Positions 13,657-24,571 of a stretch of 64,000 bases of DNA are shown here, piece after piece. The DNA is from Typha latifolia (Eukaryota; Streptophyta; Magnoliopsida; Poales; Typhaceae). The position numbers and the translations under genes were made by a program. The stretch's first letter is position 1; each line of letters opens with the position of its first letter. The stretch lies in NCBI GenBank assembly GCA_019914945.1, contig CM034099.1, positions 16,270,704-16,334,703 on the forward strand. The letters run 5' to 3'. Under the pieces are notes generated by a model that saw only the letters and a list, made by a program, of their open reading frames with translations, did no database searches and had not been told where the DNA came from.

Positions 13657-15791
13657 TGTAACACCCACAACCCTAAATACGTGCATGGCACGAGCCCACA
13701 TGGCATGTGTGTGGCACCTAACTATTTATTTAAATACTAACAATCAAATAAACATGTATAAACATCATAATTTATCCACGATATCTAAATTAAGAAAAAC
13801 ACAAGTCTAACTGCCAACAGTACACGGATAATCCTACTTGGGCCCCACACAGGCCACAACACATCATTAAGAGTTTTTCACCATAACATATACACAATGG
13901 TGGTACATACATAATTATACAAGTATAAAATCACATGCTAAAATATAAGTTAAGGATAAAGACACACTTTGGAGGATGTTCACTAATACATTAAATAAGA
14001 TAACACATCTAACGCATAACACTAACCACACACTACTCTTCACCTCCTGACAAGATCTCTAAGGAAATATCCTGCTCCACTCGTTCACCTAAGTTTTTAG
14101 AAATGAGAAACAAGAAGAGTCATGAGCTAAAGGCTCAGTGAATAGACCTTACCCCGAATCAGTGAAACCAAACCAAGAGTAAATCATGTACTTGATAATA
14201 TGAATCAGAAAGAGCATCATGTTATGAATGAGAGTATGAATGTAACCTCAATAATATATAATTGAAATGTAGATAACATGTCATAACTGATAAAAGCATA
14301 TAATCCTCGACAATGAGTAAACAAATCTCCATGTTATGCTATCATCATAATTGTCTCTCAAATATGACACCTGATGCATGTCGACCATGATAATGCTATG
14401 ATATCAAATATAACTATATATGATGTATATTGACCACTTGATAATCAGGCAATCAGATAATAATGAAATTATATGCATTTCTCAACATTTCAGTCATCAA
14501 TGTCATCTCTATATGTCATCATCATACTAGACCACTGTGCACAGTCAACACCCGGTACCCGGTCTCAACATCATGCCCGAAGGCTCTGAGCATACTCTGC
14601 TATCCGCAAGGAGTATCTCAAACATAACTATACCCCGCCATCCGCTAAGGGTATCAACATCCATATGCCCTAGCGAACGGCATGTGTCCGAATGTCTGCT
14701 GCGCATACAGACTAACGACCTCGGACGTAAGGCCAACAAGATCGCGACTATGTCGAGCGATCAATCATCCACCAAGCGCGTCCTAACCCTCGCGCCCACT
14801 CGGGTATCCTCACGCTTTCTATCAACTATCCTATCAATCACATTTAATGCTTTACTTCTAAATAACATATCATATGCATATCCGGTACGATAACAAGTCA
14901 ATGTATAACAGGAATTTAGGTGGAACAGGAATCAAGAGAAAAATAATGCAATATAGTCTCCGATCATGTTGTCAACACATGCATACTCATGCCAATCTAT
15001 TATATGCATACTCATGCTACAAATCAACTGGACAAAATATTATAACAGTATAATCATCTCTCATCATCTCTATATATCACCAATGTGCTCATATCCCAGA
15101 TCAACCTAATCAGATGCATGATAAAATATGCTCGACTGTAATCATCAATAGATAAAGTCATATACTCATACTAGAGGCCAAAACATGCATGTACATAATA
15201 TATAATATAACATAATTTGAGAAATGCGTCTAGGGGATAAGACAACTCACCATCACTACAAATACCAAACAACCACTCGCTCACGTTGCTACGGCAACGA
15301 TCAAGCCTCGATAGCTAGGTCCCCAGGGTCTTGAACAGGGGGGTCGGGATCTGAAATTATTTATAACAAATAATATCAGTCTTTTTATTCATTAAAATTA
15401 ACCTGGCAGAAAGATAGTTTCTTGTTGTAATTATGTACTCTTTATTTATATATTTGTTTTGTTATTCATTAACCATAATTATATTATTTAATAGTATATT
15501 TAAAAATATAATTTATCTGTCTATTATTATTCTTGATAATTAAGAAAATAAAAATTAAATTACTGCAAATAATTACGTATGAATATACGTGCATAACCCT
15601 AATAATTACTATTACCTACTTAGGATTAAAATAGTAATTTATATTGTAGGCATTTTGTTAAACATGATATAATTAGAATTATATACTAACTATGATATAA
15701 TTATATTTAATTTGTATAAATTAAATATATTAAATTAACTAAACTAAATGAATAATTAATAACATAATCAAATATATATATATAACAATGT

Positions 15792-15881
15792 ATAGTGCTG
15801 GGCTCAGCCCAGCACTATGCATAGTAGGGCGTTGGGTCGAGCCCAACGCCAAACATTGTAAGGGCACTGGGCCGAGCCCAG
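15792..15881. repeat. Cluster of three perfect hairpins inside the inner LTR
   Basis: Three inverted repeats lie within 90 bp. The first has a 13-bp stem with a one-base loop (15792-15818, arm ATAGTGCTGGGCT). The second has a 9-bp stem with a five-base loop (15828-15850, arm GGCGTTGGG). The third has a 6-bp stem (15867-15881, arm CTGGGC). All share a TGGGC core. The matching part of the outer copy (about 12250-12320) is decayed. Confidence 0.75.
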
Positions 15882-16090
15882 CGTTACTTGCAGGGTGCAA
15901 TTAGATGAGAGAAGGGAAGAAGGAGGAGGAGGAGAGGAAGAAGAAAGAGAAGAAGAAGAAGAAGAAGAAGAAGAAAGAAGAAGGAAGAAGAGGGTTGGGT
16001 CATGGGGGAGGGGTGCGGCCGCTGGTGGCCACTCAGTGGCCGGCCTCTCGCCGATGGCTCAAACCTCCAGCGGCCCCGAGAGGAAGCCGA

Positions 16091-16093
<3 letters not shown>

Positions 16094-16162
<69 letters not shown>
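16094..16162. repeat. GA dinucleotide microsatellite
   Basis: About 34 uninterrupted AG units inside the inner LTR. Open frames across it on both strands are artefacts of the repeat. Confidence 0.95.
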
Positions 16163-16168
<6 letters not shown>

Positions 16169-16314
16169 GGAAAGGGAGAGAGGCGGTGGGGAGGGAGGCT
16201 CGACCAGGTTGGCCAGGCCAGCGCTTGGGGCGCGTGGCGCCCATCCTAGCTGCCACTGCATGGCACGAGCTATCGTGCAATGCAGTGTAGGAAATTTTTT
16301 TTTTGGTTGTTACA

Positions 16315-17721
16315 TATTTCTTTTGACTTATTTTCTACCTAAAATCCTAATATGCATGACTTATTATAGTATTGGATAAAATGTATATGATCTATCATTT
16401 AGAAGATACGCATGAAATCTGATGAACATGATAATTTATAGAAAACGTAAGGATACTCGAGTGGGCACGAGGGTGAGGACGCACTTGGTGGATGATTGAT
16501 CGCTCGACATAGTTGCAATCTTGTGGTCTTACGTCTAAGATCGTTAGTTTGTGTGCGTAGCAGACATTCAGACACATGCTGTTCGCTAGAGCATATGTGG
16601 CGAGTTATCCTTACGTGTTTCTATCAGCTCGAAGGGTGCCCGGTCTAGATGGATGTTGATACCCTTAGCGGATAAAAGAGTATGATTATAATTGAGATAC
16701 TCTTTATGAATAACAGAGTATGCTCTGAGCCTTCGAAAATTATATTGAGACCGGGTATCGGATATTAACTATGCATAGTGGTTTAGTATGATGATGACAT
16801 ACAAAGATAACATTGATGATTGAGATGTTGAGAAATACATATGAGTTAATTATCATCTGATATACTTGATTATCGAGTAGTCAATATATATCATATGTGG
16901 TTGTATTTGATATCATAGTATAATCATGGTTGACATGCATTATGTGTCATATTTGAGAGAAAGTAATGGCTATAGTATGACATGGAGATTATTTATCTAT
17001 TGTCGAGAATTATATACTTCAATTAGTTATGACATGATATCTATATTTTATTTATATATTATTGAGGTACAATCATATACTCAATCATGATATGATGCTA
17101 CTATGTGATTTATACTATTCAGTACATAATTTGCTCTCTATTTGACATCACTAATTCGGGATAATGTCTATTCACTAAAACTTTTGCTCACGACTCTCTT
17201 TATTTCTCTTCTAATATTTTTATATATGTAGTATGTGATAGCGACTTGAGATATCCTGAGAAGATATTTTAGAAAGATGAGATGAGCTATAGGTGTGAGA
17301 TGCTATATATAATACTTTGTATAGAAATTGAGTTATATCATTGTTTGTTATATTTGTATATTATTGTATCAGATGATGATTTGTATAATACATGTCAGAT
17401 TATAGCGTATTCATGTATTAGTTGTATCTTGATGGTTTGTCGTGGCCTGTGTGGGCACTGTTAGATTATGTAGTGATCTAGTGTATATTATTGTGGACTT
17501 GGATATTCATATATTAACAAGTTTATTTGGTTAATAGTATGATTTAGTAATGGATTATGTGAGCATGAGTATGTTAGAAGATTTTATTTGATGATGTCAT
17601 GATTATATGAGCACAGAAGTATATCTGTATGTGACGGGCTCCATTCGACCTGTCGCGTGCGCTACACGTGCCGTGTTGGCGAGTGGGCGTGCACGTGCCT
17701 GTGCAAGGCGGGAGCATTACA
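16315..17721 (-). mobile_element. Outer solo LTR, right segment
   Basis: The other part of the split older LTR. Read in reverse complement from 17721 it starts TGTAATGCTC and follows the inner copy from its start through to about 14950. One shared landmark is CGCTAAGGGTATCAACATCC. TATTT at 16315-16319 is the right target duplication of the inner insertion; AAAGA at 17722-17726 is that of this element. Confidence 0.8.
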
Positions 17722-17726
17722 AAAGA

Positions 17727-18288
17727 TATACTAATATATTTAATAAACATATATTATTGACATATGTTTGTCATCTTAAAACTCGAAAAATATTATTTTA
17801 TATGCACTAGAATACTTATCAAATTCTCTGCAACTTTGTCTCTAATAATATTTTCAATTCGACTTGTGATTTGTTCAAATATAATAAAAATAATAATTTT
17901 AATTTGAATAATTGTAAGTGGGTAAAAAATGACACAAATAAAATTATAGGAGAGTAAACGTAAATTTAGCCCGACCACGAGGGGTTAAATATAATTTTTC
18001 ATAAAAAACTATCATAGTGTTAGAACAAGAAGTAAATATTATTTTTCACTTTATATTTAACTGTGAGAAATTGGGTAAAAAAAAAAGTATACACTTTCTA
18101 AAAAAAATTTAATTTTAATTTTTAGATTAAAAAAATAAATTGAGAAAGTGACTTCCTTACCTATCAAAAATAAATTCACTTTCTCTTTTTAATTTTCTTT
18201 CTTTTTTTTTAAAAAAAAACTCTTATTCGAATAGAGGTTTCATGAGACCGCTGCTCCTAGGGCTGTTGTTATCTCAATACGACTACTC
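17727..18288. other. Intergenic upstream of PP1
   Basis: AT-rich flank between the LTR block and the PP1 core promoter, with A and T homopolymer runs near 18075 and 18200. No gene or element with ends was seen. Confidence 0.5.
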
Positions 18289-18302
18289 TTTATAAACCCT
18301 AA
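18289..18302 (+). promoter_or_regulatory. Candidate TATA box overlapping a telo-box, PP1 promoter
   Basis: TTTATAAACCCTAA combines a TATA-like core with AAACCCTAA, the plant telo-box found in many housekeeping and translation-related promoters. It lies about 340 bp upstream of the PP1 ATG, which allows a leader of about 300 nt. Sequence match only. Confidence 0.5.
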
Positions 18303-18388
18303 TTTTTCCTTTTTTATTCTCTTTCCCTTTTGACGGAGGCGGGAAGTGACGCGCAAAGTGACTTCCCCCTCTCATATCTTCTTCTCCT

Positions 18389-18432
18389 CTTGACTTACCC
18401 GTCTTCTCCTCTTGACTTACCCGTCTTCTCCT
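18389..18432 (+). repeat. 22-bp tandem duplication in the PP1 leader
   Basis: The 22-bp unit starting CTTGACTTACCCG occurs twice, exactly, at 18389-18410 and 18411-18432. It is pyrimidine-rich in the sense strand and lies in the presumed 5' untranslated region. Confidence 0.9.
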
Positions 18433-18598
18433 CAGTAAATTACTTCTTCCACGAGAAAAAGGAGCCACTTTCCTTATTTTCCAATACCGGAAGTAGAGAG
18501 TGAAATGTGTGGAAATATCAAAGTGCTTTCTTTTCTTCTTTCTTTCTGAGGAGAGGAACAGTTAGGGTTACGGTTTTCTAGGCCTTTCAAGAGGAGGA

Positions 18599-18626
18599 GG
18601 GGGAGGGGGAGGGGGAGGGGAAGGGG
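18599..18626 (+). promoter_or_regulatory. G-quadruplex-capable tract directly upstream of the PP1 start codon
   Basis: Five G-runs (5, 5, 5, 4 and 4 G) separated by one or two A on the sense strand, ending six bases before the ATG at 18633. This fits the G3+N1-7 pattern for an RNA or DNA G-quadruplex. An effect on translation is inference. Confidence 0.7.
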
Positions 18627-18632
18627 ACGGCG

Positions 18633-21600
18633 ATGGATCAAAGAGTGTTGGATGAGATCATCCGGCGGCTGCACGACGCGAGGAATGGGAGGACGACGAA
18701 GCAAGTACAGCTGGCGGACGCGGAGATCCGACAACTGTGCCTAGCGTCGAAGGAGATATTTCTCAACCAGCCAAATCTATTGGAGCTCGAGGCTCCCATC
18801 AAGATCTGCGGTGAAATCATTGTTTTTTCAATTTTTGTGCGGTTTAGTTTTGGTTACTTACTGCAATGAATTTAATTTGGTTGAGGAATTTAAGGTTAGG
18901 AAATTGTATTCCAAAATGGACTGGCTTAATTTTTTAGGGAAAGATATATGCGGAATTAAAACTTGGATATTGATAGCTCAATGCAAAAGGGAGCATTTAG
19001 ACGACCTTGTAATATCTGAAACCAAGTTCTTATCAGTGCATCATTGAAGTCTGTCTGTTCAGACTTTTATTTTTTCCATTTTAGTATTGTTGTTAGTTGA
19101 GAAAGATTTTATTGTGGTACACCTAGCTTTTCTTTTTGGGTGTTACAATCTTTGTATTGTACTTTTTATCTATTTACTATTGTGTCATAACTAATTATAG
19201 GAAGATTTACTTTTATATCTGAAATAAGGATATTCCATTAGTAATTTACTTGTGTGGCTTGGCGGTACATTTGTCATTTCAAAAGAAAGGTTGATTTCAG
19301 TCATATATTTCTATGGGAAGGTCATGAGGTAGTCAATTATGTTAGATTCCTGAATGTTTCACATATTCCTGAACAGACAGCTACATCAATATCTGACTCT
19401 TTAAAAATTTAATATTCTTATTCATGGTAGTGATTCTTACAAAAGCTTTAACAAAATTAATTCAAGAAAGGGATCGAGCTCCATAAATTGTATGTAAACA
19501 GATTGAAATCTTTGGCGTAGTCGCCATAGTGAGGTCCTATAAGATCAGAACATTTAAGATAATGAGGTCTTACAATTCTTAAACTTAAGAGTAAAAAGCC
19601 ATTAAAGCCTTGTGTCATAGCCCAAATATTTGCCAAATGAGTCTGTAAGAACTTTTTTAAACACTTTGTAGGAGAAAAGGACCAGGGAAGAAGAAATGGG
19701 AGCAAAAAGAGCAACAATTTTAATGTAGAATAGATTAAATAATGGAGTTAGCCGATGTGTTTTAGCTGAATATCCTCATACATGTGCTTGCCTGCAGACT
19801 AAAGTACATTACTGACACAACACTTTTTGTATGGTTTTAAGCATAGGATTAAGTTGAGCTTAAACACACTAAACAATAACAATTAGGTACAATATCTAAT
19901 CTAGAATATTCGGCTGATGATAAGAGGACAAAAATCATAGCTTAGAATTCTTCTTATTTAATTACTTGTTGTCTTTGACTGTTTTCCTGGTTTGGAATGT
20001 TCTAGGTTATGTTACTTGGATGCTTTACATTAGCCTTTTGTCTGTTTAGCATAGTAAAATGTGAAACTGACAAAGGGACATCTTTAATAGCTCAAAAAGT
20101 GATAGTTGTAACAGTCAGATAAAAAATGTGAGACTTAACTCTTGGCATCTTGTATCTAAGATGAAAAAGAAATCACTAATAGGATTATAGGAAGGAGTGT
20201 TAATTGAAGATCTAACAATTACAATGTGTTGGTAATTATCATGGGCTTCTTTTAGTAGTATTTTGGTACTTTTAGAAAGTCTTGCACAAGCATTAAGTAT
20301 TAATTAAGGTTCATAATTTCGGCCAATCTCGATTTAATGCGGTCCCAATCGAGGATCAGTTAGATCTCAGCTGAAATTGGGCGAAATTGAGCGTGGATCG
20401 GTGGGATCGGCTGGAATCAATCGATCCAACTTGTTGGGTTAATGGTTTGGATTGGTTTATGTAGACTTGATTTGACCTGATCCAACTGAGGACCGATATC
20501 TCTTCTTTCTCCTACCTTTTCCCTCTCTCTCTCTTCCACTTGTGTTTCCCACGATAGTAATCAATATATCCGGTGACATCCGGAGATTGTCTCCAATGGT
20601 TTTTGCAACCTTTAGCGACTCCAGTGAGTTTGTTTCTCCCTTTTTAAATGAATTTTTAGCCTTCTCTCTCTCATCGGCAACCTCTTTTCCCTCTCTCTCC
20701 TCTCTCAGATGACCACCCCTTTTATAGTGATCTCTCTCTTGTTCTCTCCCTTTGTCTCTCTATCCTCCTCTCAGTATCTCTATTCTCCTCTACTGCAGCA
20801 ATCCTACAACTGCTGCAACAACATAGAGAGAGAGAAGGGAGACTAGAGAGAAGGACAGAGAGAGTTTGCAATAAGAGAAGAGGAAGGGAGAGAGTGAAAG
20901 AGGGGAGGAGATGGTGAGAGAGGAGAGACTAGAGAGAGTGCTGACATACTTGAGGGAGGGGGAGTAGAGAGGGAGAATAAACTAGAGAGTTGCAAAACTC
21001 TAGAAAAGCAGGGAAATTATTTTCTTTTTTTTAGTTTTCACTCTTTTTTTGGAGCATGATGAAAATACCATTGAATTCACATAGGGTAATTTTATATTAT
21101 CTATTTTCTATTATTTTAAAAAAATTTAGGAATTTTCTTACATCTTATAATATTTTTTAGAATCCTATGTAATTAAAAATTAGTCGATATTGAAGTGGCT
21201 GATACGCACGGGCTATATGGGCATACTGCTAATCATTATCATTTTTCTAGGCAACTGATCCCAGTCTTGATTTTCAAGACTCTGGTATTAACATTAATGT
21301 ATTCTCATTTAGGTAAAAAGAGCATGTCTGATCACCTGTGGGTCCTATTTTCATGCTATGCATATGCAGAATGGTCTTTTTAACAGTTTGTTACTCTCTT
21401 GCACGCACCCTAATAATTGCCCCCTTTTTATTGATGTGGATTTGTTATGATGCACGATCAATAAAGGGGGAGACTTGTTTTGTTGATTCTATACGGCTGC
21501 TTTACCTATTAGTAATTTTGGCAATGAAATATAAGTGGCATATAACAACACCTGGAGCCATAGTATCATCTTCGATGAAATTGTGTCTGTCTGACTTTTC

Positions 21601-23541
21601 ACATCGACAAATTTTAATAGTATTTACTGGTTTACTTATGCCCAAAGCACAAAAGTTCTTTTGTTAATATATATTGTGCACGTGATGCTAAGTGATCTGG
21701 ACCATATAGAGCATTTGACCTTTCCTTTACTGGCAGGAGATATCCATGGCCAATACTCAGATCTTCTTCGATTATTTGAATATGGTGGTTTACCACCAAA
21801 AGCTAATTACTTGTTCCTTGGGGACTATGTTGATCGTGGTAAGCAAAGCATAGAAACAATATGCCTTCTCCTTGCCTATAAGATAAAGTACCCAGAGAAC
21901 TTCTTTCTTCTAAGGGGAAACCATGAATGTGCTTCCATCAACCGAATCTATGGGTTTTATGATGAGTGCAAGAGGAGGTTTAATGTCCGCCTGTGGAAGG
22001 TTTTCACTGATTGTTTTAACTGCCTTCCGGTGGCTGCACTTATTGATGAGAAGATCCTTTGCATGCATGGAGGTTTATCTCCATATTTGAATGACTTGAA
22101 TCAGATCCGGTATATTGCTCGTCCCGTGGATGTTCCAGACCAAGGTCTCCTGTGTGATCTGCTATGGTCAGATCCTGACAAAGATATTGAGGGATGGGGA
22201 GAGAATGACAGAGGTGTTTCTTATACCTTTGGACCTGACAAAGTTTCTGAGTTCCTCCAGAAGCATGATATAGATCTAATCTGCCGAGCCCACCAGGTAG
22301 TGGCTGCTTAATTAAAGCATCATAATTCTTGGTTGAAAGTACTATACAAAGTTGCAAGCTTTAATTTTAAAGTCCCGAGTATGATATGGATTGAATCCAT
22401 TCAGATAGAATCACCTACTTTTTTTGGAGTCTTAGTAACTGAACAGGCTAAGCTACTAGATGAATTTTGTGCTATCTATAGTAAACAAATTGACTATTTC
22501 TTCTGACTCTACTCTAATTTTATTAGTTCTCTGGAGGCAATGGATTATTTGGAGTTCTTACTGATCACCTTTTCCCCTAGTAAACCATTATCTTTCTTCC
22601 TTTTAGTGCATTCCATTGAATAATTTTCTTGCACAGGTTGTGGAAGATGGCTATGAATTTTTCTCCAAGCGTCAACTTGTGACTGTATTTTCTGCCCCTA
22701 ACTATTGTGGCGAGTTCGACAATGCTGGTGCTATGATGAGCGTGGATGATTCCCTAACATGTTCATTTCAGATTCTTAAACCATCTGATAAGAAGGGGAA
22801 GATGGGATTTGGGAACAATTTGTTGAAACCAGGAACACCTCCTAGAAAGGTAATAATCTAGCAAATCACCTGATGTAAGATCTTGTTTTGCAGACTATCC
22901 ATTTATTATTTAATTGTTAAATCACTGTGTTCATGCTGCTTCATTCGTTAGAACTTGTCACAGTGTTTAGTTTGTAATTATGGAGCTTTCATTAAAAGCA
23001 TTTTAGTGCTTTTACTCCATGACATAGAATTGGCCTATGTGGCCACGTCTGACACTGTATAAACTGCCCTTCATGGTTCTTGTATATGGCCCTGTTATGA
23101 GGACCACATTAATATGTAACCATATATGCATGCATATGATTCCTGCATATACTGTTAAAAAACATCATTTGCACAGCATGCGCATCAATGTGCATATAAT
23201 ATCTATTTATAAGTTGTATTGTTGATTGTTATGCTCCTTTGCTAAGATTTTTGGTGTTTATTATTTGTAGTTATCAACTTATAATATTTGTTGGAAATAG
23301 TTGTTTGTTTATTTAAGTAATCATATGATGACAAAATACAATAGAAAACTTGGTATGATGGAAAGTTTTATCCCTTCCATCCAAGAGGTGATGGGCTTAA
23401 GTTATAGTAGAAGCTTAATAGCTTTATGCAATAATAAGGGTAAGTTTTGCCCCTCTCAAAATTTTCCTTCATCTATCTGATTATTATCGATCTTGCTGAT
23501 GTTCGGTGATCTTTTGATTTCATCAGGGCGGGAAAGGTTAA
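18633..23541 (+). CDS. TOPP: Serine/threonine protein phosphatase PP1 catalytic subunit (TOPP type), 4 exons, 321 aa
   Basis: PP1 dephosphorylates Ser/Thr substrates with a two-metal site, guided by regulatory subunits. Exons: 18633-18810, 21737-22296, 22637-22849, 23527-23541, totalling 966 nt in frame. Metal and catalytic motifs are complete: GDIHGQ (60-65), GDYVDRG (88-94), RGNHE (119-123), then CRAHQ and [14 protein letters not shown]. The N-terminus [13 protein letters not shown] is typical. The last exon is only 15 nt and encodes GGKG plus stop, giving the plant TOPP ending PPRKGGKG. If intron 3 is retained the protein ends KVII instead. Intron 1 is 2.9 kb with low-complexity insertions. 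The gene converges with the hydrolase gene downstream. Which TOPP paralogue it is cannot be told. Confidence 0.95.
18811..21736 (+). other. PP1 intron 1 (2.9 kb) with repetitive insert
   Basis: Mostly AT-rich. A likely inserted repeat begins near 20305 (AAGGTTCATAATTTCGG) and runs through GATCGG-rich text into the CT/GA block listed separately. Open frames at 21195-21720 lack similarity and start codon context and are not supported as exons. Confidence 0.5.
20510..20990. repeat. CT-rich then GA-rich low-complexity block, potential long hairpin
   Basis: About 300 bp dominated by CTCTC/TTCTC text is followed, after a short centre near 20805-20825, by about 165 bp of GAGAG/GGGAGAG text. The halves could pair imperfectly in RNA. 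It probably belongs to a decayed nonautonomous element starting near 20305, but no terminal repeats or target duplication could be fixed. Confidence 0.55.
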
Positions 23542-24571
23542 GATAAAGTCAGGCACGCGCTCTTTTCCCAGGATCTCGCCCTTGGGAGAATTTCTAGTGA
23601 GCAGCTTTAAGCCTTTAACCTCATCCAATCTGTAGCTCCCCATTGTGGGTTCAAGATAAGCGACATATGTTTCTTTATTGCCTGACTATCTGTAAACAAA
23701 AGCATAAATGTGTAAAGCTTATTGTGGAAGGTGATCTTGTTCGCCAGATTGTGATTATCGTGTAACAGAAATTTTAGCGAGACAGCTTTCATCCGTCAGG
23801 TAAAATTTACTACTGATACTTATTCCTTTGGCCAAGTACAAATAAAGGGGGTAGCTGTGGATAAAATAGAACCACCTTTTGGTCGGAGCTATTTACTCCA
23901 TAATAGGTACATTAGATATATTAACAGAAGTAATTTGGGATAAAGTTAATCCTTTCCAAATGGAGCCTAAGATGCAATTCAAGTTCCTATAGCAATCTTG
24001 AGAGGTGCATTTGTTCTTACATAATGCATGACATGGTTTATAAATAGGGGAAATTGAATTGCTTGGGTAGAGCTGTGCATTAGAAAGAGAACGTAATTGA
24101 TCAGTGAATTAACTTTTCAGCTGTTCCTTGAGCACTTGAATGTAATAATTTGAGAAATTTACCCAGATAATTACACCTTGGGAAACTTATTTTACTTCAG
24201 AAAAAGAAAAACATTATTATAGATTTCGAATTGATTAGAATGTAGATGCCATGTCTCTTATCCTTTTGATAGGACTGCACCTGCTTTCACCACTCAAAAC
24301 CATAAGCAGAAACAGAGGATAGGGAGGAATGGGTGCAGAAAAAAGCAGCTACTCCAATTATTATTAGGTATTTCTACTTTCTTAGTCCAATTTTTTCCCT
24401 ATTACAAAGACATAGATTGACTCTCAGATACGTTAGTACTCTCATGCCAACAGATTTAAAGCTGATCTATTTTGTGTAAGTCACGAAAGATGAAACTTTG
24501 ATTTCTTTTTGTTAATTATTGCAGATGAATTCATTCACATTATTAGATGAAATCAGTGTTGATATCTGCAA
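23542..24571. other. Convergent spacer between PP1 and the hydrolase gene
   Basis: Contains the 3' untranslated regions of both genes. No further coding exon or element with ends was seen. It is AT-rich with scattered purine runs. Confidence 0.5.

Larger units (their letters stand above)
13657..16314 (+). mobile_element. Inner solo LTR (2658 bp)
   Basis: Begins TGTAACACCC and ends GGTTGTTACA, with a perfect 5-bp target duplication. It contains no protein domain. Open frames over its GAA/GA-rich part (about 15900-16290) and at 14537-14893 are composition artefacts or chance. Internal features are a hairpin cluster at 15792-15881, a GAA-rich run at about 15930-15990 and a pure GA run at 16094-16162. 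The lineage is uncertain: TGTAACACCC-type ends and long LTRs occur in plant Ty3 retrotransposons, but I cannot assign one without an internal domain. Confidence 0.85.
12210..17726. mobile_element. Nested pair of same-family solo LTRs (whole block with target duplications)
   Basis: The outer element occupies 12215-13656 plus 16315-17721. The inner element, in the opposite orientation, sits between. The outer ends are TGTAACAATC at 12215 and, read from the other end, TGTAATGCTC at 17721. It is flanked by AAAGA at 12210-12214 and 17722-17726. Aligning by eye, reverse-complemented 17721-16315 matches 13657-14950, and reverse-complemented 13656-12215 continues the match to 14950-16314. The two copies are therefore the same roughly 2.7-2.8 kb unit. 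TG...CA termini and 5-bp duplications are LTR hallmarks. No gag-pol, primer-binding site or polypurine tract is visible, so these look like solo LTRs. Confidence 0.85.

Noticed and set aside
14537..14893. 118-codon open frame inside the inner LTR
   Set aside because: The homologous region of the outer copy does not keep the frame and no retroviral-type domain is recognisable.
12215..16314. A single DNA transposon with 1.4-kb terminal inverted repeats
   Set aside because: The segment does have inverted TGTAAC ends, but the target duplications pair 13652 with 16315 and 12210 with 17722. Together with the alignment this shows two nested LTRs instead.
15884..16379. Long open frames on both strands across the GA/GAA-rich tract
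   Set aside because: Dinucleotide repeats lack stops in several frames; the products are Arg-Glu or Ser-Leu runs with no domain, inside a solo LTR.
21195..21720. Extra 5' exon of PP1 from open frames before 21737
   Set aside because: The exon 1 donor at 18811 and acceptor at 21736 give the conserved ICGDIHGQ join; the upstream frames have no PP1 similarity.
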